DNA of 56,318 nucleotides, taken from the NCBI GenBank assembly GCA_913009825.1, contig CAJVYQ010000033.1:1-56318 (forward strand), given 5' to 3'. A program made the position numbers and the translations under genes. Below, one piece after another: positions 27,206 to 36,448 of this stretch (positions within the stretch are counted from its first letter, which is position 1; the number at the start of each line of letters is the position of its first letter). This DNA comes from an uncultured Deferribacteres bacterium (GTDB lineage: Bacteria; Zhuqueibacterota; JdFR-76; DREG01). Under the pieces are notes generated by a model. It made no database searches. It had not been told where the DNA came from and saw only the letters and a program-made list of their open reading frames with translations.

Positions 27206-28420
27206 TTAGCGACGGAAAGCAGTTACCGGTTTCAGTTTGCGGATGAACAGAACCGGGTAAATGGCTGTGATCAACGCAATAATCAGGACAATCAGTGCTT
27301 GATGGAGCAGAAGAGAAAAATCTGTGCTGAAGTTGAAAATCGCTTCGATCCCCAGGGAGTCGAAGGTTTTTGCCGCTTCCCCGGTTATGGGAATCGGATG
27401 GTTGTGGAGATACCGGATCAGCGGAATACTGGCAAGGATGCCGGTGACGACGCCGAGGAAGGAAACAAGGATCGTTTCGATGGTGGTCACAAAGATCAGG
27501 CGGTATCTTTTCATCCCCACAGCAATCAGGATGCCGAACTCCTTTTCACGCTCGGAGATCATCATCATCACCGTACCGAAAACACCGAACCCGATGACGA
27601 TATACAAAATCGCCAGCATGATCAAACCGCTGGCGTTGTCCAGTTGGATACTTTGCACCAGATCGGGCATCATCTCATCCCAGGTCATAATTTCATATTT
27701 TTTATCTACAACATCCCGCACGCCGGCCAGAACCTGCGACAGATTTTTAACGTTGTCGATCAGGATCGGAAAAGAAGTGATCCGCCCGTAAGCGGCAAAG
27801 ATATCCTGCGCATTCGCAAGAGTTAAAAATACCATGCCGTTATTCATCTCCTGAAACGGCAGTTTTACCACTCCGGTCACCGGCAGATTCGCCGCAGCAA
27901 TCTGGCCGTGGTAACCCTGACCATACAAAATGATGCTGTCCCCGACGGATACGTGCAGCATTTCCGCCAACCCTGCCGCGATGAGAACACCCCGGTCCGC
28001 CCCGGTGAAATAGCTCCCGGCGATCAGTTTCTTTTTTAATCCCGTCATCCTGCTTTCCCGTTCAGGCTGGATACCGACCACCTCCGCTACTTTCGTTGAA
28101 TTTCCGTTTGAGATCAGTGAGAACGATTCGAGCCTGCCGGTGAAATGGGTAAGATGAGGGACGGCGGCAATTTTGTCGGTGGTTTGCTTATTCAAAACAA
28201 TACTCTTATCGATGGAACGGTTTTCCCAATAACCTTTTCCCTGAATCTGCAGGTATCCGGTAAAAAGTTTGGCCGAGGAATCGATCATATAACTGTACGA
28301 ACCGTTCTGGGAGGAACGCATTACACAGGCCAACAGCACGGCGAAAAAAACGGAAGCTGCTGCAATGATTGTCCGTTTTTTATTGCGCCAGATATTTCTC
28401 CAGCTAAACGCTAAATACAT
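27206..28420 (-). CDS. ABC transporter permease (FtsX/MacB fold), first
   Basis: Also 404 residues and a clear paralogue of the next gene: SWRNIWRNKKRTIIAA at the N-terminus, a periplasmic domain, SEREKEFGILIAVGMKRYR before the last helices, and a C-terminal helix running into PVLFIRKLKPVTAFRR. Together the two permeases would make a heterodimeric MacB/LolCE-like transporter that uses the downstream ATPase to move lipid-like or envelope substrates. It starts 13 bp after the LolA-like gene. Confidence 0.88.
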   Translation of the reverse strand: MYLAFSWRNIWRNKKRTIIAAASVFFAVLLACVMRSSQNGSYSYMIDSSAKLFTGYLQIQGKGYWENRSIDKSIVLNKQTTDKIAAVPHLTHFTGRLESFSLISNGNSTKVAEVVGIQPERESRMTGLKKKLIAGSYFTGADRGVLIAAGLAEMLHVSVGDSIILYGQGYHGQIAAANLPVTGVVKLPFQEMNNGMVFLTLANAQDIFAAYGRITSFPILIDNVKNLSQVLAGVRDVVDKKYEIMTWDEMMPDLVQSIQLDNASGLIMLAILYIVIGFGVFGTVMMMISEREKEFGILIAVGMKRYRLIFVTTIETILVSFLGVVTGILASIPLIRYLHNHPIPITGEAAKTFDSLGIEAIFNFSTDFSLLLHQALIVLIIALITAIYPVLFIRKLKPVTAFRR

Positions 28421-28433
28421 ATTCTTATCCTTT

Positions 28434-29186
28434 CTACCTGACCCGTTTCATATTTTGTTGTGAAAAGAAATTGCGGTTGATCTTCACATTGAATTGGATA
28501 GAATGATAATCAAACACGGTTTTCCGGCCCGGTTTGTTATGAGGGATCATTTCCCAATGGGTGGGAATGGTTCTACCGCCCATTTGCTGCACGTTACTGC
28601 CCACCATCGATTTCACCAGTGTGCTGTCCTCGTCATAATAGTCCGCCCTTATTTCCATGAATCCTTTTTTGGTGATGAAGGAGATGATCTTTCCCCAGAC
28701 AACGCCTGCTTCCGGTTTGGGGATAAGCTGAATCCGGTAGCAATCGTATCCGTCCATATTTTCTGAGCCGTCGATGCTGTGTTCGTAATCTTTAACGACG
28801 GAAGATTGCCACACCAAATCGTCATTGGTAAAATCGGAACCCATCCATGGCTGCAGCATCATCGACGGTGGAATTTTGATGACACGCCGGATGGCGGGGA
28901 TCCAGTTCCATACCTCTTTTTTTCGTTTCAGCGTGACAGTCCCCTTGTCCCTGGCAGGTTTGGTGATCAGCACCAGGGAATAATCCGGTTCCAGAGACCA
29001 GATTTTCATGGATATTTCCCGGCTCCAGTCCGGTTTGATCACTTTCATGGTCGCTTCGGAAATACTGCTGTTGGACCGCAGCAGTTCATTGGCTTTTTTT
29101 ACGATCTCTTTTGCGGATTGGCCGTTCGCTTCGCTAAACAAAAGCAGAAAAAACAAGCTGAACAGAATCGGTTTCGCGGTTTTCAT
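28434..29186 (-). CDS. Outer-membrane lipoprotein-sorting (LolA-like) periplasmic protein
   Basis: A 250-residue exported protein with signal peptide (PILFSLFFLLLFSEANGQ) and the motifs of the LolA-like 'outer membrane lipoprotein-sorting' family (SWSL-type start at MKIWSLEPDYSLVLITKPARDKGT, WNWIPAIRRVIKIPPSMM, WMGSDFTNDDL). It probably carries a hydrophobic cargo between the permease complex and the outer-membrane barrel encoded in the same operon. Substrate identity is not deducible. Confidence 0.85.
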   Translation of the reverse strand: MKTAKPILFSLFFLLLFSEANGQSAKEIVKKANELLRSNSSISEATMKVIKPDWSREISMKIWSLEPDYSLVLITKPARDKGTVTLKRKKEVWNWIPAIRRVIKIPPSMMLQPWMGSDFTNDDLVWQSSVVKDYEHSIDGSENMDGYDCYRIQLIPKPEAGVVWGKIISFITKKGFMEIRADYYDEDSTLVKSMVGSNVQQMGGRTIPTHWEMIPHNKPGRKTVFDYHSIQFNVKINRNFFSQQNMKRVR

Positions 29187-29221
29187 TTTTATTCTCCCGG
29201 TTGGATGAAAAAAATATTGTT

Positions 29222-29833
29222 TTATTTTCTGATTCCATTCAGCAAACTGTCTAACAGCACGTCGCCCACATGGTTTATATCGAATAATTCCCGGTTAATG
29301 ATCCATTGCAGCATAATCCCGTCCAGAGTAGCGATGATAAGGGCGGACACGGAAGTTGTGTCTACGCTGCGAAAAACACCCTGCCGAATGCCGTCGTTGA
29401 GGATGTTGCCGATCATGCGGCGGTACTCGGTATAGATCTGTTCCAGATTAATGATACCCAGGATGTTTTCATCTTTGTTGCGAATTCCTTCCGCCCAAAA
29501 ATCCATTATGATGCCGGCGAAACGGGCGTCTGTATCCAGCCAAATATGCGCAGAAATTTTGATGAAAGCTTGCAGTTTCTCAATGGGATCTTCTGTCTTT
29601 TCCAGCGCTTCCGTAATTTCCTGTTCAATTCTGCCGAAGAAATTCAGGAAAGCGTTGCCAAAAATATTCTCTTTGCTGCGAAAATATTCGTAGATGGTTC
29701 CTTTGCCAATTCCGGCGGCATTTGCGATGTCCATCATTTTGGTCTTTGCCACACCTTTTTGGGCAAACACCTGCATGGCTGCCTGCAATATTTCCGCCTT
29801 TTTTACTTCCTTATCCACAATTTTCGGAGACAT
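29222..29833 (-). CDS. TetR/AcrR-family transcriptional regulator
   Basis: A 203-residue repressor. The N-terminal helix-turn-helix is clear (ILQAAMQVFAQKGVAKTKMMDIANAAGIGKGTIYEYFRSKENIF) and is followed by a helical ligand domain. ATG 29833 is preceded by AAGGTGATT, a good ribosome site; an ATG four codons upstream (29845) is the alternative. As first gene of the LolA-like/ABC operon with an operator-like palindrome just upstream, it likely controls the whole transporter set and itself. Confidence 0.9.
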   Translation of the reverse strand: MSPKIVDKEVKKAEILQAAMQVFAQKGVAKTKMMDIANAAGIGKGTIYEYFRSKENIFGNAFLNFFGRIEQEITEALEKTEDPIEKLQAFIKISAHIWLDTDARFAGIIMDFWAEGIRNKDENILGIINLEQIYTEYRRMIGNILNDGIRQGVFRSVDTTSVSALIIATLDGIMLQWIINRELFDINHVGDVLLDSLLNGIRK

Positions 29834-29853
29834 AATCACCTTCATCTTATTAT

Positions 29854-29869
29854 GACCGACTGTTCGGTC
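29854..29869. promoter_or_regulatory. TetR-type operator palindrome
   Basis: GACCGACTGTTCGGTC has perfect 6-bp arms (GACCGA/TCGGTC) around a 4-bp centre and closely resembles TetR/AcrR operators. It sits at the head of the regulator gene, in the divergent region shared with the plus-strand orphan gene, so it could influence both directions. Confidence 0.65.
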
Positions 29870-29982
29870 GATTGAAATATATTGAAATATTTTCTTGTTA
29901 TCAAGAGAAAATTTGTTTAATTTGAAATTTTAGTTTTACTAAAATGTGAGATGTGAAATGTAACGGATCAAAATTGAGGAAA

Positions 29983-31005
29983 ATGATGAAAATTACGGAA
30001 GTCAGAAAAGTGATCGAAAAATATTCGGATCAGCAGTTGCGGCTGATGGTGGTTGAACTTTACCGTGTCATCCCCAAAAAAATCAAAGAAGAGAAATCCG
30101 TGGATACGCTTGTGGCAGATCCGGATAAATTTGTGGCAGAAAAAAAGCGTGGGGGAAGAACGGTGAAACTGCCGGATATTGATCTCTTACAAGATGAAAC
30201 AGGATGGTTCATCGCTGATGTGCGGGAAGGTTACTATTTTGGCCCGAACCGGGTGGTACCCAAAAGCCAGCGCGCAAAATGGCGGTTCACGGTGAAAAAA
30301 TTCTACAAAGAATGGGTTACGGTGGCTGCCAAAGAAGAAAACCGGGATACGGCTATAGAATATCTTGAAAAGCTGTACATTCTCCTCTGTAATGCGGAAG
30401 AAAAGTATCTTTTTGTTTCGGATGAACCGTTTCAGGCTATCGGCATTGCAAAAGAAGAATTTTTACGGCAGATTTTCGCCCTTAAATTTGCAACGACGGA
30501 TAAAGAAAAAGTGATCGAAGAATCCATCAAATTAATTGTTGATCACACTGATTACCCGCAAACAGAAGAACTCACCGCTTTGGTTGATTTTCTGAAAACA
30601 CCCGATCTGAAAGATATGTCTATTGCCCGGGCAAAAAAGATACTGGAACAGTACAGACAAAAACATAATTTGAAAAAGATAACCGGAAAGTCAGGGTATA
30701 ATTGGTCCGGGGATTTTGAATACAAAAAAAAGATGGAACTGTTAGCAACATTGGGATTCATCTGTTACTGTTATCTGAACGAGTTTGACAATGCAGCGGC
30801 TTTTTTAAAAAAAAATATTGTTGAACGGGACAGGGAGGTAAAGCTTTACATATTGCTGCGCTTATTATTTGATTTCAATCTGCCCGGCCTGTGGCTGTCA
30901 GAATATGAAGCGGCGGTTGCCGGCAAGGTTCAGCCGCGGGATGGTTTGAAAAAAACGTACCGGTACATCAAGGAAAACGGCACTCTTCCCGAATATTTCT
31001 CTTGA
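29983..31005 (+). CDS. Hypothetical protein of about 340 residues, unknown function
   Basis: I do not recognise a family with confidence. The N-terminus (ITEVRKVIEKYSDQQLRLMVVELYRVIPKKIKEE) is a helical segment like those in some uncharacterised DUF proteins. The rest is helical and charged, with a FGPNRVVPKSQRAKWRFTVKKFYKEW patch and repeated Leu-rich helices suggesting a TPR/HEAT-like scaffold. The start is the ATG pair at 29983/29986 after TTGAGG; the in-frame GTG at 29953 lacks a site. It is divergent from the TetR operon and 187 bp upstream of cas6. No signal peptide or membrane segment is seen. Confidence 0.7.
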   Translation: MMKITEVRKVIEKYSDQQLRLMVVELYRVIPKKIKEEKSVDTLVADPDKFVAEKKRGGRTVKLPDIDLLQDETGWFIADVREGYYFGPNRVVPKSQRAKWRFTVKKFYKEWVTVAAKEENRDTAIEYLEKLYILLCNAEEKYLFVSDEPFQAIGIAKEEFLRQIFALKFATTDKEKVIEESIKLIVDHTDYPQTEELTALVDFLKTPDLKDMSIARAKKILEQYRQKHNLKKITGKSGYNWSGDFEYKKKMELLATLGFICYCYLNEFDNAAAFLKKNIVERDREVKLYILLRLLFDFNLPGLWLSEYEAAVAGKVQPRDGLKKTYRYIKENGTLPEYFS

Positions 31006-31192
31006 TTGAAAATATGACAAAAATGTAACTTGCTTTTTGTTGATTCTTTATTATTTTAAAACTGCGCTGCCGTTTGCGTGAAATTATTTCTATCCACTGA
31101 ATATGCGGATCCATTATTTCATAAATTACAACCGTTCCATGAAATCCGTATTTTGAACCGAAATAATTCTTTTTATCCCCTGGGGGGGAATG

Positions 31193-32017
31193 ATGAGATT
31201 AAAACTGTATTTGCAGCCGGAATCATCCACGCCGTTTTTACCGTTTAATTACCAGTACTATCTGTCTTCGACAATCTACAACATTTTGGCGAAAGCCTCG
31301 CCGGAATACAGCCGTTTTCTGCATGAACGCGGCTATCCTGCGCCCAGCGGCCGCTTTCAAAAACTGTTCACTTTTTCCAAATTATTTATCCCTGACGGTT
31401 TCCGCGCCGGCGGAGGAATTACCACACGTTCCCGGCGCCCGTGGATTCTGCACGTTTCCAGTCCCATGAACGAAGAGTTTGTGCAAAATTTTGTCTTGGG
31501 GCTTTTTGAGGGGAATAAAATCTCCCTGCGTTTCCTGAGGAGAGATTTGTCGCTGCTTATTTCCCAAATAGAAGCGCTGCCCGCGCCCGAATTTAAGGAA
31601 AAAATCTACTGTAAGACCCTGTCTCCCGTCGTGCTTTCCACGGTGATCGATACGGAGAGCGGACGAAAAATCTATTATTACCGGCCGGATAATCCCGGGC
31701 TCGCCGCCGCCGTAGAACGAAATTTGCAGGAAAAACTGGCCATTGTGCAGCCGGAGCAGGAGAAAAATTTTAACATTCGTTTTCAACCTGACGAAGCATA
31801 TTTGCGCAATAGAATGGAAGCAGGCAAACGGGTGACGAAAAAAATCACCATCAAACAGGGAACGCCGCAGGCCACGGAAATTATCTGTTTCGAAATGCCG
31901 TTCAGTCTAAAAGGCAATACGGAACTGATGCGGGTCGCTTACGAATGCGGCGTGGGCGAGCATACCGGTCAAGGGTTTGGTATGATTGAAGTGGCGGGAA
32001 AAGAAAGTAGAAAGTAG
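31193..32017 (+). CDS. cas6: CRISPR endoribonuclease Cas6
   Basis: Cas6 cuts pre-crRNA within each repeat, leaving an 8-nt tag. The 274-residue sequence begins MRLKLYLQP and shows the ferredoxin-like Cas6 layout. The N-terminal domain includes YYLSSTIYNILAKASPEYSRFLHERGY, and the glycine-rich loop lies near the end (GVGEHTGQGFGMIEV). Two ATGs are adjacent; the second (31193) is better spaced from the G-rich ribosome site. It is the only cas6 in the window, so it probably serves both the type I-B and III-A complexes. Confidence 0.92.
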   Translation: MRLKLYLQPESSTPFLPFNYQYYLSSTIYNILAKASPEYSRFLHERGYPAPSGRFQKLFTFSKLFIPDGFRAGGGITTRSRRPWILHVSSPMNEEFVQNFVLGLFEGNKISLRFLRRDLSLLISQIEALPAPEFKEKIYCKTLSPVVLSTVIDTESGRKIYYYRPDNPGLAAAVERNLQEKLAIVQPEQEKNFNIRFQPDEAYLRNRMEAGKRVTKKITIKQGTPQATEIICFEMPFSLKGNTELMRVAYECGVGEHTGQGFGMIEVAGKESRK

Positions 32018-32311
32018 AAAGTAAAAAGTGATTTGGGACAATTCGGGAAGTCGGCTTATGATGAACCTGAGAAATACATTCGCCACGAAGGCACGAAGAC
32101 ACGAAGACACGAAGACACAAAGGGAAAATTAAACAAGATGCTTTATGAGATTGCATTAGCATAAGAAGTTATGAGAAAAAGAAATTGAGTTTGAAACAAT
32201 ATTGGGCTTAACTTTTATATTATTAATGACTTGGTGCCTTTGTGGCAAAAATTCATGCATTATTCAGGTTAAAAACAATGTAAAGTAATCAATGCAAAAT
32301 ATGAGGAAACA
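32018..32311. repeat. Intergenic region with short tandem repeats
   Basis: After the cas6 stop there is an AAAGTAG-like run (about 32003-32030) and a tandem 8-bp repeat (CGAAGACA units, about 32083-32122). The same CACGAAG phrasing is common in spacer DNA of related genomes. No gene is seen. Confidence 0.5.
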
Positions 32312-33235
32312 GTGGATCAACAGTTGGATATGATTAATGAAGCGGCTATCCGTCATAAAAAGAAGGCGGGAAACGCGCTGATCCGGTTACAATTTGATCT
32401 GTTTCAAACGGAGATATCACAGGCGATCAAGATTCAACCGTATTTGGCGGATCTGCAAACACTGAAATCCGTGGGGAAGTATCTAAAAAACCGGTTCAGC
32501 GCCATAGCCGGGATTCCGGATTTTCTGGCGCAGGTCTGGTATGACATCCCCGCAGCCATAGACCGGAGCGAACTGACGCCCGGGATGGGAAGGTACACCG
32601 ATCATTTACTGGCGAAGGCAGCGCAGGTGAAGAATGTAGTAACGGAGCAGCCGTTTATCGACAGCAGGGAAAGACTGCACCACAGTTGTCTGTTGATGGC
32701 TGCCGGCAATTATGAAACGGCCAGAAAACACTTGTTGGAAACACTGATTTCAACCCATCCACTGCGCGCCGGTCTGTGGGGCTATTACGGCGATGTGAAT
32801 GTTCTGTTGAGTAATTTCCCGGAAGCGGGTAAAGCTTATATCCGTGCACTCATTCTGGCGCCGAAGCAACTTGACCTGTTCCGGTTGAAGTCAGAGGAAC
32901 TGCGACATCTGTACACCACGCTCAGACGGAAATACTCAGATGCGGAAGCCCGTTCTTTGTTGCTGATTATTGGCTGGTTGGAGGGTATTATCACAATTCC
33001 AAAAGGCGGAGACTGGTTAGCGCAGCAGTTTAAAGGTTTGCAGGATCAACTGACGCAAGCCCTTCCTTCCAACAAACACGAACGCTGGCACCGCTTTTCT
33101 ATCTGTCTTTATTTAGACCAGTCAAAACCTATTGGCCAAATTGACTACGAAGCCCGTGAACAGATGATGGAATTGGACAGGGAGTTGTTTGAGAAGTATT
33201 TGGGGAAGTTGGAAAAAGACCTCAAAGGTTTTTAA
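32312..33235 (+). CDS. TPR-like protein of unknown function within the cas operon
   Basis: A 307-residue soluble, helical protein starting at a GTG with GAGG six bases upstream. The central part has TPR-like helical hairpins (RLHHSCLLMAAGNYETARKHLLETL, LWGYYGDVNVLLSNFPEAGKAYIRALILAP), which usually mediate protein-protein contacts. I know of no standard cas gene matching it. It lies between cas6 and cas8b on the same strand. The last residues and the TAA stop are encoded by the left arm of a REP palindrome (33217-33249), so the native C-terminus may have been altered. A CRISPR-related role is inferred from position only. Confidence 0.6.
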   Translation: MDQQLDMINEAAIRHKKKAGNALIRLQFDLFQTEISQAIKIQPYLADLQTLKSVGKYLKNRFSAIAGIPDFLAQVWYDIPAAIDRSELTPGMGRYTDHLLAKAAQVKNVVTEQPFIDSRERLHHSCLLMAAGNYETARKHLLETLISTHPLRAGLWGYYGDVNVLLSNFPEAGKAYIRALILAPKQLDLFRLKSEELRHLYTTLRRKYSDAEARSLLLIIGWLEGIITIPKGGDWLAQQFKGLQDQLTQALPSNKHERWHRFSICLYLDQSKPIGQIDYEAREQMMELDRELFEKYLGKLEKDLKGF

Positions 33236-33249
33236 AACCTTTGAGGTCT
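33217..33249. repeat. REP-A palindrome, copy 1
   Basis: A perfect 16+1+16 palindrome (AGACCTCAAAGGTTTT, one base, AAAACCTTTGAGGTCT). It overlaps the end of the TPR-like gene and can form a strong hairpin, possibly ending its transcript. The same CCTCAAAGGT core occurs at 41847, 42124 and 42506. Confidence 0.8.
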
Positions 33250-33333
33250 ATTGGCTAATGTATATTATACGAATGTAGATCGATTTGATAAATTGACCAA
33301 AATAAATACGTATATAATATAGGAGTATAAATT

Positions 33334-35451
33334 ATGCTAGATACAGTTCTTCAAATAGGAAAAGCTTTGAGAGCATCGCCAACAGGTTTGAAACATTTTC
33401 AGTATGTAAGACCCTGCCCTGAAGATACTGATAGAGAAACTGTTTTTAGAATTGCAATACCTGTAAGGGAGGATTATACATTTGATTGGGAAAATGTTTA
33501 TGAGATTAATAACGAGTATGAGCTTAAGAAATTATATTATCTAACCTTTAAAACTTCAAATAATGATGGCCTTGTAAAGTACATGTTTGGAGATATTTAT
33601 TACACACGAATAGCAAAAATTAAAACAGGCAATATTTTGTTTGGAGAAGCTGGATTTTTTCGTTTGGACAATCCCCAAGCAAAGGGAGTTTACAAGTTCA
33701 ATTCATTCTTAAGAGCAGAAAAGGACTATCAAGGAATTAAGGTTATACCTACAGAGCTTGAAGATTTTCGTCGTGCCTTTAAAGAAAATTATGATTACTT
33801 TGAAAAAATATTAAAATATTTTCCAGGAATAGAGGATTTTTTAAAAGAAAAAGCTGGAAGTAAAAATACGCAATTTTTTGAAAAATTCATTCAAAATGAA
33901 GAAGAGATATTAAAATACACTGGCGAGGCTGTATTTAAGAAAATAAAATCCTCAAAAAGCAAAGCAAAAGACTTTAAAATACTATTCGATGATGAAAAAC
34001 CAGAATGGGATTATGTTAAGAATTCAGAAGATAAAGTAAAAAAGTTGGCAAATTTTGTTAGTGGAAGCATTTTTATTCATTTTCAATTCGGAAATAATTC
34101 AGAACACAAACATTGGTATGATTTGAAAGATGCATACAAGATATTGAAAAGTAAGATATTTGATGATTTTGTGGAAGAAAGCGAATGTAATGAAGAATCA
34201 TTTGTCCTAAAAAAGACCTTGTATAAAACCCTATGTTCAGGAGATGAAAAAAATGATATGCAATTCCCTGGATTTAAAGATGATGCAAAATATAAGTCTA
34301 GAGTATTTAGCAAGGAAGACCTTCAGGATTTATTTTATGCAATTGGATTTTCAGAAAAGGGAATGATTAGTTTTTTTAGCACAAATTTAACGCTAATTGT
34401 CTTACCGAAAGGTGAAAATTTAACAGCAAAAAATTATGAAGATTTTATTGATAATGGAGACGAAATAATAACGAGAAGAAGAAACGAAAAAACAAATGAT
34501 GATAATTTCTTTGTGTTATTGGATGCTTCGCAGAAAAATGATAACATTACTTCATTTGATATGATTTTTAGTAAAAAACGGAGTATGAGTGCGCCAGGTA
34601 TAGACTTTATAGAACTAAGAGGGATTCAAAAAAGTAGTCTAAACCAGATAAGAAAAAGAATTAATAGGATAAAAGATGAAGTTTATAAAAAACGAACGAA
34701 TGAACTATTTACGGATAAAAAACTTTCCTATTTCTCAGTTTTTCAATCAATACAAAATATTTTGGGTTCACCACAAACCAATAACAAAGGGAAAGTACAA
34801 TTTAAGGCAAATCCAAAATATCAATCACACTTGCTTAAGATTATCCCCAAAATTTATACTGGAAATTATTATCTTGATCCAATTTTATTACCGACTTTTA
34901 TAGAAAATGTTGAATTTTCAATACGTGCAGGTGATCCAAAATATATTTGGTTGAAATATGACCTTGAATTATTAATTAAACTTCAAAATACATCAACAGA
35001 AGGAGAACATTTTATGGAAATAATAAACTCTACCAGTTATAAAACTGGTTTATTATTAGGCAAAATGGCAAGAAATTTTTCCGGTGAGAATTCGCCAATT
35101 AAATCCTTTGAAAAAAATTATGTTGGAAATTTAACTAGGCGAATTAGTAACCTGAAAGATTTGATTGATTTTAAAAATGATCTTGAACAAAAACTAATCA
35201 TGCATGAAAAAATTAATTTTGTACGAAAGGAGGCTAACGAACTTGCAAATCTGATAAAAAGTCATACAGAAGGTGAATATGATAAAAATAAGTGCGCATT
35301 TGGTTTTTTTGAAACATATTTTGCGCCATTTAAAAAATTAAATTTCATTGAAAAGATTCAAAATCAATTAGATGTCTATAAAAATGAAAATGACTCTGAT
35401 AGTACATTAATCGAAGAAATGGAAAACCTAATTTTAAAATATGAAAAGTGA
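33334..35451 (+). CDS. cas8b: Type I-B Cascade large subunit Cas8b (Csh1/TM1802 family)
   Basis: A 705-residue protein, the expected size of Csh1. It begins MLDTVLQIGKALRASPTGLKHFQYV, the typical start of the TM1802/Csh1 group, and is followed directly by Cas7/Csh2 and Cas5. Cas8b recognises the PAM and completes the type I-B interference complex. AGGAG lies eight bases before the ATG, in a very AT-rich promoter-like stretch. The gene is visibly AT-rich, Lys/Asn/Ile-heavy, unlike cas6 and cas1, suggesting a different origin for the effector set. Confidence 0.85.
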   Translation: MLDTVLQIGKALRASPTGLKHFQYVRPCPEDTDRETVFRIAIPVREDYTFDWENVYEINNEYELKKLYYLTFKTSNNDGLVKYMFGDIYYTRIAKIKTGNILFGEAGFFRLDNPQAKGVYKFNSFLRAEKDYQGIKVIPTELEDFRRAFKENYDYFEKILKYFPGIEDFLKEKAGSKNTQFFEKFIQNEEEILKYTGEAVFKKIKSSKSKAKDFKILFDDEKPEWDYVKNSEDKVKKLANFVSGSIFIHFQFGNNSEHKHWYDLKDAYKILKSKIFDDFVEESECNEESFVLKKTLYKTLCSGDEKNDMQFPGFKDDAKYKSRVFSKEDLQDLFYAIGFSEKGMISFFSTNLTLIVLPKGENLTAKNYEDFIDNGDEIITRRRNEKTNDDNFFVLLDASQKNDNITSFDMIFSKKRSMSAPGIDFIELRGIQKSSLNQIRKRINRIKDEVYKKRTNELFTDKKLSYFSVFQSIQNILGSPQTNNKGKVQFKANPKYQSHLLKIIPKIYTGNYYLDPILLPTFIENVEFSIRAGDPKYIWLKYDLELLIKLQNTSTEGEHFMEIINSTSYKTGLLLGKMARNFSGENSPIKSFEKNYVGNLTRRISNLKDLIDFKNDLEQKLIMHEKINFVRKEANELANLIKSHTEGEYDKNKCAFGFFETYFAPFKKLNFIEKIQNQLDVYKNENDSDSTLIEEMENLILKYEK

Positions 35452-35459
35452 GGTAAATC

Positions 35460-36434
35460 ATGAACGAACAACAAAAACAAAACAATTCGGTAGAATATAA
35501 GTCTGAAATACTTTTTTTATATGAGAGCGTCTATTCTGTACCCAACGGTGATCCTTTTACTGGAGAACAAAGATATGATGAAGAAACAAAAAAGATATTA
35601 GTTAGTGATGTACGCATAAAGCGTTTTATAAGGGATTACCTTGAAGAAAATGGAGAAGATATTTATGTAAGTGATAAAACTGGTGCTGGTAAAACAACAT
35701 CAGCAGGCGCAATAAAGAATCTTTATAATAGATTTAAGAAAAAAAATGAAGAGATCAAAGATGTAGAGAAAATTTTAAAAAAATGTATTGATGTACGTTT
35801 ATTTGGCGGTATTTCAACCCTAAAAGGGGCAGATGCAAAAATAGATGATAACACATCTCTCGAGAATACACACGTACAATATACAGGACCAGTACAGTTT
35901 GCACTTTTAAGTCCTTCATTAAATGCGGTTAATCTCAGGATTCATCAAAACACTTCTCACTTCCTTTCTGGTGAGGGGAAAGGGCAAGGAGCTATAGGAA
36001 CAACCACAATTGTACCCTATGCATTAGTCCAAATTCATGGATGGCTTAATCCCAAAGTTGCAGAGAATACAGGTTTAACAGAGGATGATGTAAAAAAAAT
36101 GTTAAAAGCACTTTGGTATGGAACTAGTGGCGATGGAAGTTCACACTCGCGTAGTAAAGCCGGTCAGAATTCTATCTTGTTATTGAATATCATCTACAAT
36201 GAACCCCAGAATAAATTATACGGAATTGATAAATTGATTAGATTAACAAATAAAAACGGAAAAAAAGATGAAGAATTAAGAGGAATGGATGATTTTGAAT
36301 TCGATTTTGCTGAATTAGTTAAAGTTGCTTCTTCTGAAAAGATAAAGGAAATAGAATACTATACGGAAATAAATGATTTGTCTAATAAACTAAGACAAGA
36401 AGAGTTTAAAAAAATTGAATTTTCTAATAAATAA
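35460..36434 (+). CDS. cas7: Type I-B Cas7 (Csh2) backbone subunit
   Basis: A 324-residue RAMP protein with the Csh2 hallmarks: LYESVYSVPNGDPFTGEQRYDEETKKILVSDVRIKRFIRDYL at the N-terminus, RLFGGI and the QYTGPVQFALLSPSLNAV segment. Multiple copies line the crRNA in the type I-B complex. It lies 8 bp after cas8b and 14 bp before cas5 and is AT-rich like its neighbours. Confidence 0.92.
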   Translation: MNEQQKQNNSVEYKSEILFLYESVYSVPNGDPFTGEQRYDEETKKILVSDVRIKRFIRDYLEENGEDIYVSDKTGAGKTTSAGAIKNLYNRFKKKNEEIKDVEKILKKCIDVRLFGGISTLKGADAKIDDNTSLENTHVQYTGPVQFALLSPSLNAVNLRIHQNTSHFLSGEGKGQGAIGTTTIVPYALVQIHGWLNPKVAENTGLTEDDVKKMLKALWYGTSGDGSSHSRSKAGQNSILLLNIIYNEPQNKLYGIDKLIRLTNKNGKKDEELRGMDDFEFDFAELVKVASSEKIKEIEYYTEINDLSNKLRQEEFKKIEFSNK

Positions 36435-36448
36435 AAGGAAGGCTAAAA

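Noticed and set aside
33293-33318. TTGACC and TATAAT boxes upstream of cas8b
   Set aside because: The spacing is only 14 bp and the stretch is AT-rich throughout, so a sigma-70 promoter cannot be claimed; promoter consensus in this lineage is also uncertain.
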